Positions 32,763-43,745 are shown, counted from the stretch's first letter. The stretch: DNA of 64,000 nucleotides from Neocallimastix lanati (nom. inval.) (GCA_016946835.1 JACVTC010000102.1:1-64000), one strand, 5' to 3'. A program made the numbers and translations. The notes: generated by a model from the letters alone, not told the origin.

Positions 32763-33800
32763 ATGACTAAATCAGATAATTCAACAGCTACGGGGAGTTC
32801 TTCAAAAACTTCTTCAAAGACAACAAAGATTACAAATACATCGAGTACAACAATGAATGATACTCTTGTCGAAGTAGAACCTCCAAATATTCAAACCAAC
32901 ACAATTAATAAATTTCACATTCAAAACTTTTGAATTACAAATGAAAACTTTCACAAATGGTATTCAGACTTAAAATTATTCCTTGATTCTGAAGAATTGT
33001 GTGATTATATATCAAAGAATATTAAAGATATAAACACAAATAAAAAACATTTAAAATATGACAGTACAGTCAGAATTATAATATTGAACAGCCTCGACGA
33101 ATATACAAAAAGCTTATTAAATAATTGTACAAGTGCCTACTTAATGATAAAGGAATTAAAGGAAAGATTTTCAGAAACAGGCCCTTCAAGATTATTTGAA
33201 ATTGAAATGAAGATAAAAAAGCTAGAAATCGAAAACGATGACTTTAAACTGTATTTAGATAATCTTAACTCATTATTTACAGAATACAATAACGAGGCAT
33301 AATCTCAAAATAAGCCAAAACTAAGTGAAGAAACAAAAGTCTTGTATTCTTTAGAGGAACTAAATAAAGTCGGCATTGCATATTCATTCACATTTCTATA
33401 TGTTGAAAAGACATTTAAGGATTTAAAAGAAGACATAACAAAACTAAGTACCATAATTAAGAAAAGTAAAAGTATTAAACGAGTAGAAATCATGGAAATA
33501 TATCAACACGAAGATCAAATTAATAGAGTCCGAAATGGGAAACTCCCATATAATTTTAATAAAGAAGCAAATTCCAATGAATACTGTCAATATTGCTATA
33601 AAAATGGGCACACTACTGATAACTGTTTCTTCAACCCATCGAATTCACCAAATAATAACTATAGAGGAGAAAAGAAAAATATTAATAATAAGTCAAGAAA
33701 CAAAATTAAAATTAAAAGAACATCTTTAAACAGGAAAGGTAGTAAAAGAAACTTCAAATCTTATAACGTTAATTATGAAGAACAAAACAATTCGAATTAA
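32763..33800 (+). pseudogene. Copia C gag, two in-frame stops
   Basis: One frame from ATG 32763, Ser/Thr-rich start, then ENFHKWYSDLKLFL, IILNSLDEYTKSLL and MIKELKERFSE (copia gag), a knuckle CQYCYKNGHTTDNC at 33585-33626 and a basic tail. A TGA at 32931-32933 stands where copia gag usually has an aromatic residue (TGG to TGA fits); a TAA is at 33300-33302. The frame ends at 33798-33800. Confidence 0.8.
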
Positions 33801-33889
33801 GATTCAGATCCTTCATTCGACTTCTGCTTCAATATAAAAACTAATATTGTAAAAGATAATTTTAATAACAGTTCAATAACTACCAGGTA

Positions 33890-34258
33890 GATAAAGTAAC
33901 TACAGAAATCTTAAAAGAAGAAAATAATATTATGGAAGATAACAATATAGAATCATGGATCATTGATAGTGGAACAGGGATTAATTTATCTAGGAATATA
34001 AAAATACTATCAGACATTGAAGAAGTTGCTAATAGAGGAATTACATACCCAAACGGACAATCCGATAGAATATACAAAAAGAGTATGTACAAAGGAATGT
34101 ATAAAAATAATAATTTTTCTATTGGAGAAGTATTTTATGCTCCAAACATACAAAATAATTTAATTTCCACTCATTACCTATGTAAAAAAGGCTTCAAATT
34201 AGTAATGGATATGCATAACAATAAAGAAAGACTCCAAATATTTAAAATAATAAACTAA
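33890..34258 (+). pseudogene. Copia C protease
   Basis: After a frame change, ESWIIDSGTGINLSRN carries the Asp-Ser-Gly active site, followed by FSIGEVFYAPNIQNNLIS and YLCKKGFKLV, the typical copia protease end. The frame stops at 34256-34258, 54 bases before the pre-integrase frame. Confidence 0.8.
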
Positions 34259-34311
34259 TTACTACCGTTTATACAAATGATGAAAATCTCTTTACTTTAA
34301 ATACAAGCTCA

Positions 34312-35337
34312 ATGAAAAATATAGATTATAATATAAACAATGTCGATTTAAAATTATGGCATGCTAGATTAGGCCACTATTACAATCAAAATCTTCAAAA
34401 ATTTCTAGAAAACAACAACATTAAGGAAGAAAAGAATGATAATATAAATTGTGAAGATTGTAAAATAAGTAAACTCAAGAAAAAACCATTCAACAAACCA
34501 ATCAACAAAAGTTCCTCACTATTACAAGTCGTTCATTCTGATATCGTCGGACCACTAAAACCTTCACCATCATTTAGTGGATACAAATATTATATAACAT
34601 TCATAGATGACTTCAGTAGAAAATGTTGGGTCTACTTACTGAAACACAAATCTGAAGCAGTACAAAAATTTATTGAGTTTCATAAACTTATGAAAAATAC
34701 TTGTAATTACAATATAAAAGAAGTAAGATCTGATAACGGTTTAGAATATAACAATTCTAATTTTATAAATTATCTTAAAAATAATGGAATTATATTTAAT
34801 CATTCAACACCAGGTAATCCCCAACAAAATGGTCGCGCTGAAAGAATTAATCAGACATTAGATAACTGCGCGAAAACATTACTTAGTGCAGCTAAATTAT
34901 CACCTATTTAATGGGATGAAGTTATTAAATGTGAATGCATATTGTATAATTTAAATCCGCATCAAGGAATTAATTTTAAAATCCCGAACGAGGTATTTTT
35001 TAATAAGAAAATTGATATATCTAAACTTAAAGTGTTTGGATGTAAAGTATTTTTCCTTAATAGATACAAACAGGGAAAATTTGAAAATAATACAAAACCA
35101 GGTATTTTCTTAGGATACTCATCAGATTCTCCAGGTTATCGTGTCCTCGACATTACTTCAAAAACAATAATTATAGTTCGTGACGCATATTTCAATGAAA
35201 GTACTCTAGGTTCACTTGGCACATCATTTTTTCATTCCTCAAATCCTTCGATAAACATATTGAAGAGGAACAGGACTCACAACATGATTCACAACATCAA
35301 TTTAGTCAATCTATTTATTATAATGAATTTGAAATGA
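34312..35337 (+). pseudogene. Copia C pre-integrase and integrase
   Basis: KLWHARLGHYYNQN and CEDCKISKLKKKPF form the zinc-binding part. VVHSDIVGPLK, EVRSDNGLEYNN and GNPQQNGRAERINQTL carry the D,D,E residues. After an in-frame TAA at 34909-34911 the same frame continues KVFGCKVFFLNRYKQGKF and GIFLGYSSDSPGYRVL. It ends at 35335-35337, where the linker shifts frame. Confidence 0.85.
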
Positions 35338-35709
35338 ATGAAAACAAACCGAATAAAATTAATATTGAAGATAATATTGATTTAATGGATGAATACAATA
35401 ATGAAAACATGTTGGATAATAATTCAGAAAACGAAATAATTAATGAAAACAAAATTAATGAAGACATAATTAATGAAGATATAATGATGAAAAAATCAAT
35501 GGAGATAAAATTAATGAAAATCAAAAATTAGCTGAAAAACAAGAGGAAATACTCAAAAATTCAAATATTAAGATAATATAAAAATTTCATCAAACGAAAA
35601 CCATGCCAAAACCCTACATGATAATAGTAAAAGTAATGAAAATAACACTATTATTAATAGAAATAATGATAATAACATAAAGGGTATAAAAATCACAAAA
35701 AATGATTTT
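35338..35709 (+). pseudogene. Copia C integrase-RT linker, frameshifted
   Basis: Asn/Glu/Ile-rich low-complexity coding sequence (NKINEDIINEDIMMKK) in another frame than its neighbours, up to 35531, followed by Ser/Asn-rich remnants. Confidence 0.5.
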
Positions 35710-37818
35710 TTGAATAAAAATGTGAAAAAAAGTTTTATTAATAAAAATTTGAATAAAAATTTCAAAAATTTCAAATTTAAGAATAAATTAAAAATTTCAA
35801 ACCTTAATAATTATAAAAATTTATCTAAATCAAACCTTAATAATTATGAAATTTTAGACCAGAAACTTATTGAGAATAGAATTGAAAGCAATCATAAAAA
35901 TCTGGCTAATATGAAGATGAATAAAAAATCAAATTTGGAAAATAATAAAATATATGATAATAATAAAATGAATGACTATAATTCAGAGAATGAATCTGAG
36001 GACAGTTTTAGTGATCTGGAACCTTTAGATAAAAGAAAACTAAGAAAGAACAAAGAAAAGAACTTTAAATTTAATATTAAAAGAAATAATAAAATTTTCG
36101 TTAAACTAGTAAACAAAAATGATAAAATTGATAACGAGAAAACAAAAAACTATCGAAAAAGAAAAAGAAAAAATTATCAATCGAATGAAGAAAGAAAAAT
36201 AAAAGATAGAGTATCTACATCAAATAAACCATCTTTTGAAAGGAAAACAGACTCAGATGAAAACGAAAGACGCAAGAGAAATAGAGTCAATAATATTAAT
36301 ACATTAATTCCCAAGAATTATGAAGAAGCTATGAATTCAGAAAATGCGGACAAATGGAAAGACTCAATTAACAAAGAACTAAAAAATTTATATGGAAATA
36401 ATGTAATGAAAATTGTTGAAAATAAAAATATCCTAAAAGGCATTAAGCCACTCGACGTTAAATGGGTTTTTACTATAAAAGATAATGGTATATATAAAGC
36501 TAGATTGGTCGTCAAAGGTTTTCGACAAATTAAAGGAGTTGATTATAACTGCACCTATTCTCCTACAATAGAAATGGATAGTTTTAGATCAACTATTGCT
36601 ATTGCATCTATATATAAATGGGATTTAAGACAAATTGATATTAAAGCTGCATATTTGAATGCTAAATTATATGAGAAAATTTATGTACAAATTCCAATCG
36701 GTGATAAAAATTTCAATTGCGGAAAATCAGGATTATTACGAAAGGCTCTCTATGGACTCAAACAAGCTGAAAGACAATAGTTTTACGAAATCTCCGATTT
36801 TCTTAAGTAAATTAGGTTAATTCAATATAATACAGATAGTTGTTTATTTGGTAAATATAAAAATAATAAATTATGCTTATTACTAACACTCTATGCTGAT
36901 GATATACTAATTGCAGGAGAGAATAAAGAAATTACCAAAGTTGTTTCAAAGATACAACGTAAATACAAAGTCTCCACAGATAAATCAGCAAACAAAATTA
37001 TTGGAATCAATATAGTTAAAACAAATAAAGGCTACAAAATTAATCAAAAAGATTATATTGAAAAAATGTTAACTAACTACAACATAAACAATACTAAAAT
37101 AACTAGAATACCATGTATTAATATAAAATTAGAAGATAGAGAAAACTCTGAGAAAATTAACAAAACTGATTATAAAAGATTGATTGGATCTCTATTATAT
37201 GTATCAACAAAAACAAGACCTGACATAGCATTTGCAGTAAATCAAGTTGCAAGATTTTCTGAGAATCCAACAAAAGCTGATTTGAATTCAGGTATACAAA
37301 TACTAAAATATCTTAAAAGTACCAAGGACTATTCAATTCATTATAACGGAAAGAAAATTTTAAGAGCTTATTGTGATGCAGATTTCGCTGGTGATGAGGT
37401 TAATAGAAGATCCACTTCAGGATATATTTTTGTATTAGGAAATAGCCCAATATCATGGAAATCACTTACACAGAAAAACATAGCCTTATCAACCACAGAA
37501 GCCGAATACTCAAGCTTAATAGAATGTACCAAACAAGCTATATGGATAAGAAGATTAGTTAATGAAATATTTAACAAAAACATTAGAATTAATATTAGAA
37601 TAGATAACAAGCCATGTAAGGATATAGCTGAAAATGAAACCCAAAAGGGACGATGCAAATATATGGATATAAAATACAAATATGTTCAAGATGAAATTAT
37701 GAAAAATGAAATTAAATTAACACTCATTGGTTCTAACTCAATGATGGCACATTCATTAACCAAAAGTATTTCTGGACCCAAGCTTAAATACTTCGCAGAC
37801 TTCATCATGGAAATGTAG
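35710..37818 (+). pseudogene. Copia C reverse transcriptase and RNase H, two in-frame stops
   Basis: One frame throughout. Lys/Asn-rich linker, then RT: NADKWKDSINKELKNLYG, DVKWVFTIKDNG, ARLVVKGFRQIKGVDY, DIKAAYLNAKL, LYGLKQAERQ followed by TAG (36778-36780, where TGG for Trp is usual) and TAA (about 36808). The catalytic LYADDILIAG is at 36889-36918. RNase H follows: RAYCDADFAGD, ISWKSLTQKNIALSTTEAEY, RIDNKPC. It ends at 37816-37818, 13 bases before the polypurine tract. Apart from the two stops the domain is well preserved. Confidence 0.9.
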
Positions 37819-37831
37819 AAAATGCCAATGT

Positions 37832-37839
37832 AGGGGGAA
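37832..37839 (+). promoter_or_regulatory. Copia C polypurine tract
   Basis: AGGGGGAA immediately left of the 3' LTR, the expected plus-strand primer. Confidence 0.9.
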
Positions 37840-38105
37840 TGTTAAATATCACAGTTATGTGTTTAATTACATTGTACATTATACTACATTATTAAGTTCA
37901 AAATATTTTTTATTCGATAATATAATGACGTGTAACGTTAAATGTTACCAATAATGTTAGACTAGAAAATAAATATAAATAACATGTAATAACATATTCT
38001 TAAATGAATAAGGTCTTTCTAAATGTAAAAGCAATAAATAAATAAATAAATAAACACATAATAAAATATAAATATCATTTCTGAATTTAAGTGTTATATT
38101 TAACA
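37840..38105 (+). repeat. Copia C 3' LTR (266 bp)
   Basis: Same ends as the 5' LTR; the AATA microsatellite has only about five units. Confidence 0.95.
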
Positions 38106-38222
38106 ATATATATATATATTTTTAATTTAAGAAAAAAATAAAAATCAATTTAAATATTTAAAAATTTTTTTTTATAAAATGAAAAAGTATTAAATTATTT
38201 TTTTTTTTAAAAATTATTAATA

Positions 38223-38754
38223 ATGAAACTATTATTCATTATTTTAAGTTTCTGCCTTATTATTAAAGCATAGAGCAGTGGTCAAAATCATACTCCTACT
38301 GATTTTGTATTACTAATATTATCTTCTACTGACGAAAATTGTATTATTAAATCAAAATGTGGACCTAAACTATGATGATTTTGATAATATGTCACATGAT
38401 GACAAAATAAGAATAAAAGATTATAATACAGAAAAAATTGATGATATGACAAATAGAAGAGATGTTATTAGAGAACTACTATCTAGTTCAGGTAATATTA
38501 ATAAAATAGCTTTTATAAACAACGGTAAAACAAAATCAATATATTATTATGGAGATAATTCAGATACAAACAATTTTTATAATTCGTTTTTAGATTATTT
38601 GAATAATCAAGGTACCATTAATGATTTTGTAAATCAAATTACATCTAATGATAATGATATTTCAAAATCTGCAATTAAAAATATAGCTGTTTTATGTAAA
38701 AGACGTATATCATGTAAACAGTATTTCAAAGATGCAAATAAGGATCAACTTTAA
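38223..38754 (+). pseudogene. Small secreted protein, one stop and one frameshift
   Basis: ATG 38223 starts a clear signal peptide (MKLLFIILSFCLIIKA), followed at once by an in-frame TAG (38271-38273). The frame goes on with HTPTDFVLLILSSTDEN and a short Cys-containing loop (CIIKSKCGPK). The remainder (NYDDFDNMSHDDKIRIKDY to FKDANKDQL) is in another frame, 38359-38754. The stop falls right after the predicted cleavage site. I do not recognise the family. It sits between copia C and a gene-free stretch. Confidence 0.55.
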
Positions 38755-38896
38755 TTTACAATTATTAAAAGTATAAATATAAATACATGTAAAATAATTA
38801 AGTTAATCATTTGTAATTACCTATTTATAAAATCTTATAAATAAATAAATAAAATAAATAAATAATTAAATAATAAAACAAACGTTTATTATTATT

Positions 38897-38935
<39 letters not shown>

Positions 38936-39400
38936 TAAATAAAAATAGTGTTATTATATAGACACTTTTTTTACTTTTTTAAAAAAAAAAAAAAAAAAAA
39001 AATTTTAACACTATTTTTTATTTTTATAATGTATCCTTTAGAGTCATATGTATTACATATATTGGTAGGGTAAGTCAAATGGAATGATTATTAAATATGT
39101 ATAAGCAACTAAATACGAAATTTTTTTTTTAGACTAGTAAGAGAATACACTTCATGTGTTTTAATAAATAGATTAAATTATTAAACGTATTTTTTTTTTT
39201 TTTTTAAAAAAAAATGTAGTTCTTAATAATATTTTAAAGTTAAAAAAAAAAAAAAAAATGTATGTAAAAAGATTAAGTACAATAAATTAAAAAAAAAATT
39301 TTTTTAATTAGTCATAATTTAATGTAATAAAGAATAAAAATAAGTTCAAAAGTGAAAAAAAAAAAAAAAAAAAAAAATTTCGGTGTGATGTATACTATGT
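38755..39400. other. Gene-free, homopolymer tracts and a small hairpin repeat
   Basis: AAAAATAGTGTTA (38941) and TAACACTATTTTT (about 39005) form an inverted pair. Runs of A or T of 18-22 bases are at 38982-39001 and 39354-39376. Confidence 0.6.
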
Positions 39401-39890
39401 GTGGTAAGATGATCATCAGTTAAATATAAAATAATAAAACAAAGAAGTTATGTAACATCTTTTGAAAATAAATAATGGGGGTATCCACTAAAACTCTCCT
39501 CTTGAACAAAAAGAAAAATCATCAAAAAATTGAATTACTCATTATATTATAGGTTCTTTGTTCGGAACGGTGCTGTTAGTACATGTGTTATAGATGAAAA
39601 TTATAACGTGACTTCTATCAGCATTATTTCTTTGCCTATCGATAGAACGTCGGCACTCTTGGTAATGAAAGTGTTTTTTTGCTAAACCTCTCAAAAAAAG
39701 TAACTTAACTCAAGCGAGTTATTGACAGTGTATTAGCAAGATATTCCGCAAGCCCCACAATATACGGAACAATAGACCCCTGTGTGAACTTTTTTGGAGT
39801 TTGTTCACTTCAATGTCTCTTGTTCCCCCAGTATCGAATTGTAACTCATCTAAAGCTGAAATTCCACCAAGAAGGAAAGTAATATTTTAA
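39401..39890. other. GC-richer gene-free island 2, possible structured RNA
   Basis: No open frame, but several perfect short stems: TAACTC/GAGTTA (about 39705-39721), TTCCG/CGGAA (39746-39769), GTGAAC/GTTCAC (39784-39809), and TTCCACCAAGAAGGAA at 39862-39877, which is identical in island 1. Function unknown. Confidence 0.35.
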
Positions 39891-40807
39891 AAATTGCTGT
39901 TTAAGAAATTTTCATATTCTAAAATACTAAAATATTAGAATAAGAAGGAAAGGAAATAAGGAAAGACCCTAAAAAGTTTTCCCATTCGTAAAAATAATGT
40001 CTTAAACACAAGCTTTGGAGTGAATCAATCTCCTCCTATATTTCCCTTTTATAATAGCTACATGAGAGAATAAATAATATTATAGACAAATACATATATA
40101 AAATATTGCTAAAGTAAAAAAAAAAAAAAAAAAAGAAAAGAAAAAAAAAAAAAAAAAAATACATGTTGTTTCTATATATTATCATTGTAATGATAATATG
40201 TAGAAACAACATGATATTATTAATTATACAACTCCAATGTTACTACATATCCAGTTTAAAAACAATAATAAAGCATTAGTTTTACTTTCAACAGTCTTCC
40301 AGTGTTCCCAATTTACATTTATACTCTTCGTACTTGAATGCTACTTTAGAAATGATAACCAACGATTATCATCAGAATCAACAGAAAGCTGTTTATTAAG
40401 GGCTATTTTTTTTTATTTTTTTTTATTTTTATTTCAATTTTTTTTATTTTTATTCTATTTCTAATATAAATGAATTACTTCAATAGAAATTTCTATTATA
40501 GCCTCAATAATGGAAATATTTTATATAATAAAAATTATGATATTTTATAAAAAAAAAAAAAATCATTAACTTTATTTTTATGATTACTATTTTAAAGAAA
40601 AAAAAAAAATTTTTTTTTTTTTTTTGATTTTTTTTTTTTGTTTTCTCATATATTATTGGAAATGAAATAAAATTTTTATTAATATTCCTTCTCTCTATCG
40701 TTAAAACCTTATTTATTATATTAATTGCTTTTACTAGCATCAATAGAAAAACTATTGTTTAGGAAAAGTGTAATGATTTTTTTTTTTTTTTTTTTTAATT
40801 TCAATTT
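39891..40807. other. Gene-free, poly-A and palindrome
   Basis: Contains A-rich runs at 40116-40159, a 52-bp palindrome at 40162-40213, and a short mixed-composition segment (40220-40400) that looks faintly coding but gives no recognisable protein. T-rich runs are at 40411-40450 and 40778-40796. Confidence 0.5.
40162..40213. repeat. 52-bp palindrome beside a poly-A tract
   Basis: CATGTTGTTTCTA...TAGAAACAACATG, near-perfect over its whole length with almost no loop. Confidence 0.9.
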
Positions 40808-41881
40808 TTATTCATTTTGTACAAGAATTTTATAATTATAACTTTTATATTCTGAGTCATTATAAGCAAAATAAGCATGATAAAATTCACTTAAATTAAT
40901 TTTACCAAAATAATAATTATTCTCATATTCACATTTAGCTATTCCTAATTTATGACCAACAATATCATATCCACCTGTAACAATATTATAATCAGAAATA
41001 TTATTTCTATTAATTTGTTTCCATGACAAATAACCAGAAGGAGCCGTTAAAACTTCAAAATTATGAGTATATCTACGTAATTGACCTGCAAAAGTAATAA
41101 AAAGTACCACATCAGAAGTGGTGACATCTATATAACCACATTGAATACTATTATTGTAGGAAATACGGCCAATTATAAATATTTTTCCATTTGGATTATC
41201 TTTTATAAAAATCGCTCCATTTGGAATTTTATTATTCCATTTTATCCATTGTATACTTTGGACAGATGAAACTGGCTCAGCTTCAGTCTTAGCTTGTCCA
41301 TCTTTATAAATAAGAACTTCAAAATCAAGGCATTCAACTTCTTTACTATTAATTCCAAAATTACCGTGATGTAAATGATCTAAATTAACTTTACCAAAGT
41401 AATAATTATCATTATATTTACATTTAGCCACACCTAGTTTGACACCATTACTTTCATTTCCACCAATGACAATTTGATTAGCATATTCAGATATATTATC
41501 CATATTAATTTTTTTCCATTCAAAATGATTAGAAGAGCCAGTTAAAATTTCAAAATCATCATCATAGATTAATTCCTTTCCGCCATAAGAAATGATTAAT
41601 TTTTTTGAATCAAGATCCACATAACCACAGTGAATACCGCTTCTGTATTTAGTACGACCAACTACCAATGTTTTACCATCTGAATTTTTCATAGAAACTG
41701 CATACTCTGGAATAGTACCGTCCCACTTTATCCATTCCATATTTTTAATTGGTTCATCTGAATAAATAAGAACTTCATAATTATAGGAATAATATTCAAA
41801 GGAGTTATATTCACTGGTCTTGTGATTATAAATAGCACGGTCAAATTTACTTAAGTTCACCAAAGAAATAACTGTCATCAT
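40808..41881 (-). CDS. DM9 protein, C-terminal block (end of unit 2, units 3-4)
   Basis: 357 codons. True coding starts near NLSKFDRAIYNH. It holds units MEWIKWDGTIPEYA and IQWIKWNNKIPNGA and ends YNYKILVQNE at 40808. Unit 3 is nearly identical to unit 1 at protein level, which suggests recent internal duplication. The last unit is the most diverged. Confidence 0.65.
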   Translation of the reverse strand: MMTVISLVNLSKFDRAIYNHKTSEYNSFEYYSYNYEVLIYSDEPIKNMEWIKWDGTIPEYAVSMKNSDGKTLVVGRTKYRSGIHCGYVDLDSKKLIISYGGKELIYDDDFEILTGSSNHFEWKKINMDNISEYANQIVIGGNESNGVKLGVAKCKYNDNYYFGKVNLDHLHHGNFGINSKEVECLDFEVLIYKDGQAKTEAEPVSSVQSIQWIKWNNKIPNGAIFIKDNPNGKIFIIGRISYNNSIQCGYIDVTTSDVVLFITFAGQLRRYTHNFEVLTAPSGYLSWKQINRNNISDYNIVTGGYDIVGHKLGIAKCEYENNYYFGKINLSEFYHAYFAYNDSEYKSYNYKILVQNE

Positions 41882-42674
41882 ATTTACATTTAGCTATACC
41901 TATGTCAAAACCATCCTCATCTTTTTCAGCAACAACAATATGATGACCTTTTTTAAGAAGAGTATTTTTGCTCATTTTTTTCCAGTAGAAATGATCAGAA
42001 GGACCAACCAAGATTTCAAAATTATCTTTATATCCAAATGAGGCTCTACCACCAGGAATATTTAACTGTTTTGTACTTAAATCCACAGTACCACATTTAT
42101 AACCAACAAAATATTTAATACGACCAACTAAAAATGTTTTTCCATCTGGATTTTCTATAGATATTGCATCATCTGGAACAGTGCCATCCCATTTTATCCA
42201 TTGCATATTTCTAATAATAGATTCAGCTGGTACCTTTTTATAAATAAGAACTTCAAAATCAAGGCATTCAACTTCTTTATTATTGATACCAAAATTACTA
42301 TGATGTAATTGATCCAAATTTACCTTACCATAGTAATAATTATCATTATATTTACATTTAGCCACACCTAGTTTGACACCATTACTTTCATTTCCACCAA
42401 TGACAATTTGATCAGCATATTCAGATATATTATCCATATTAATTTTTTTCCAATCAAAATGATTAGAAGAGCCAGTTAAAATTTCAAAATTATCGTCATA
42501 GATTAATTCTCTATCACCATAAGAAATAATTAGCTGCTTTGAATTGACATCTACATAACCACAATAGATACCTTGCTTGTAACTGGTACGACCAACGATA
42601 AATGTTTTACCATTTGAATTTTTTATAGAAACTGCATCCTCAGGAACAGAACCATCCCATTTTATCCATTGCAT
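41847..42674 (-). CDS. DM9 protein, middle block (units 1-2)
   Basis: 275 codons starting in MQWIKWDGSVPEDA. It holds unit 1 and most of unit 2 (MQWIKWDGTVPDDA) up to KYDDSYFFGELK, where the frame breaks. The ATG is internal to the full gene. Confidence 0.65.
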   Translation of the reverse strand: MQWIKWDGSVPEDAVSIKNSNGKTFIVGRTSYKQGIYCGYVDVNSKQLIISYGDRELIYDDNFEILTGSSNHFDWKKINMDNISEYADQIVIGGNESNGVKLGVAKCKYNDNYYYGKVNLDQLHHSNFGINNKEVECLDFEVLIYKKVPAESIIRNMQWIKWDGTVPDDAISIENPDGKTFLVGRIKYFVGYKCGTVDLSTKQLNIPGGRASFGYKDNFEILVGPSDHFYWKKMSKNTLLKKGHHIVVAEKDEDGFDIGIAKCKYDDSYFFGELK

Positions 42675-43207
42675 AGGATTAATGAATGGAACTGGTTCAA
42701 TAGTATCGGTTTTACGCGGTGGATAGTAGAATTTTTCTCTATATAAATGACAATACCATAAGTTAATGGTACATTTAAATCAGCATATTCATCAGTATTA
42801 CGATAAGCATCAGTAGATTCAAAAGTCATTGTAGATTGACCTCGAACGGAGCTTTCTTCTCCCAATTTATATTTTTCTTTACCATCCGTATTATAAACTC
42901 TAAATACGGCATCATCACCAAGTATTCCATATTTAATGTTTCTACTTAAAGTATTAGTATCTTCGTTTCGACCTATTGGAGATAAATATCTAAATTCTTG
43001 ATGGCTAAGTTTGCTATATGTAAGGTAAAGTCCAATCTCATCAAGGCCAAATTTAAACTCAACCAATTCAGTTTTACCATAGAAAAAATCACCATTATTC
43101 ATAGTATTATTAGATGATGAATCTAATTTAGTAATCTCTTTAGCAGCAATCAATGCTTCTATTAACAAAGCTAGTAATAATAATACATTGGAAAACTTAA
43201 TTTTCAT
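42662..43207 (-). CDS. DM9 protein, signal peptide and N-terminal domain
   Basis: 181 codons. The signal peptide covers residues 1-21. The following domain (FYGKTELVEFKFGLDEIGL, RNIKYGILGDDAVFRVYN) is not assigned to a family. The frame breaks at IVIYIEKN; the other frame continues FYYPPRKTDTIEPVPFINP into unit 1. Confidence 0.6.
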   Translation of the reverse strand: MKIKFSNVLLLLALLIEALIAAKEITKLDSSSNNTMNNGDFFYGKTELVEFKFGLDEIGLYLTYSKLSHQEFRYLSPIGRNEDTNTLSRNIKYGILGDDAVFRVYNTDGKEKYKLGEESSVRGQSTMTFESTDAYRNTDEYADLNVPLTYGIVIYIEKNSTIHRVKPILLNQFHSLILCNG

Positions 43208-43254
43208 ATTTTATTTCTTTAAAGTAATATATAATGTATTCTTATTTGTCTAAT

Positions 43255-43477
43255 TTTTATTTTTTATTTTTTATTTTTTACTTTTTATTTTTTATTTTTT
43301 ACTTTTTATTTTTTATTTTTTACTTTTTATTTTTTATTTTTTATTTTTTATTCTTTATTTTTTAATTTCAACTTATTATTTTTTATTTTTTATTTTTTAT
43401 TTTTATTTTTATTTTTTATTTTTTATTTTTTATTTTTTATTTTTTATTTTTTATTTTTTATTTTTTATTTTTTATTT

Positions 43478-43514
<37 letters not shown>

Positions 43515-43609
43515 ATTTTTTATTTTTTATTTTTTATTTTTTATTTTTTATTTTTTATTTTTTATTTTTTATTTTTTATTTTTTATTTTTTATTTTTTAT
43601 TTTTTATTT

Positions 43610-43646
<37 letters not shown>

Positions 43647-43745
43647 ATTTTTTATTTTTATTTTTATTTTTTAATTTTTATTTTTTATTTTTATTTTTTA
43701 ATTTCATCTTATTATTTTTTATTTTATTTTTCTTATTTTTATTTT
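43255..43745. repeat. (ATTTTTT)n simple repeat, about 490 bp
   Basis: Heptanucleotide repeat of A followed by six T, with occasional five-T units and C interruptions (ACTTTTT) near its left end. It lies directly upstream of the DM9 gene start, in what should be its promoter region. Confidence 0.95.

Larger units (their letters stand above)
32350..38105 (+). mobile_element. Ty1/copia element C with both LTRs
   Basis: Complete structure: LTRs 32350-32643 and 37840-38105, 5-bp flanking repeat ATATA (32345-32349 and 38106-38110), primer site at 32644, gag, protease, integrase, RT, RNase H and a polypurine tract at 37832-37839. The LTRs begin TGTTAAATATCACA and end TTTAACA. They differ by about eight substitutions plus the length of an AAAT microsatellite, so the insertion is not very recent. 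Internal genes carry five in-frame stops and a few frameshifts. Confidence 0.95.
40808..43207 (-). pseudogene. Secreted DM9 (DUF3421) repeat protein, two frameshifts
   Basis: Read on the minus strand from ATG 43207: signal peptide (MKIKFSNVLLLLALLIEALIA), an N-terminal domain of about 150 residues, then four tandem units of about 155-165 residues, each equal to two DM9 repeats. A unit opens with the pattern W-I-K-W-D/N-G-x-[VI]-P-[ED]-x-A. It then has G-K-T-F-[IVL]-V-G-R and the Y-D-D-[ND]-F-E-I-L-T-G end, followed by the second half, G-x-K-L-G-[VI]-A-K-C-x-Y...Y-[YF]-[FY]-G-[KE]. DM9 proteins of oysters and insects are mannose-binding lectins or pattern-recognition factors; a carbohydrate-binding role here is inferred. 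Two breaks exist: a lost A in an A run at about 42732 and a 5-bp slip near 41862. Otherwise fully preserved, about 800 residues. Confidence 0.65.

Noticed and set aside
32763-37818. Alternative genetic code (stops read through) to explain in-frame TAA/TAG/TGA
   Set aside because: All three stop codons appear as interruptions, while intact genes (48342-52223, 9477-11126) end normally and contain none; mutation is simpler.
40237-40464. 75-codon + strand frame near 40.3 kb
   Set aside because: It ends in poly-Phe from a T-tract; the first part is of mixed composition but gives no recognisable protein in any frame.
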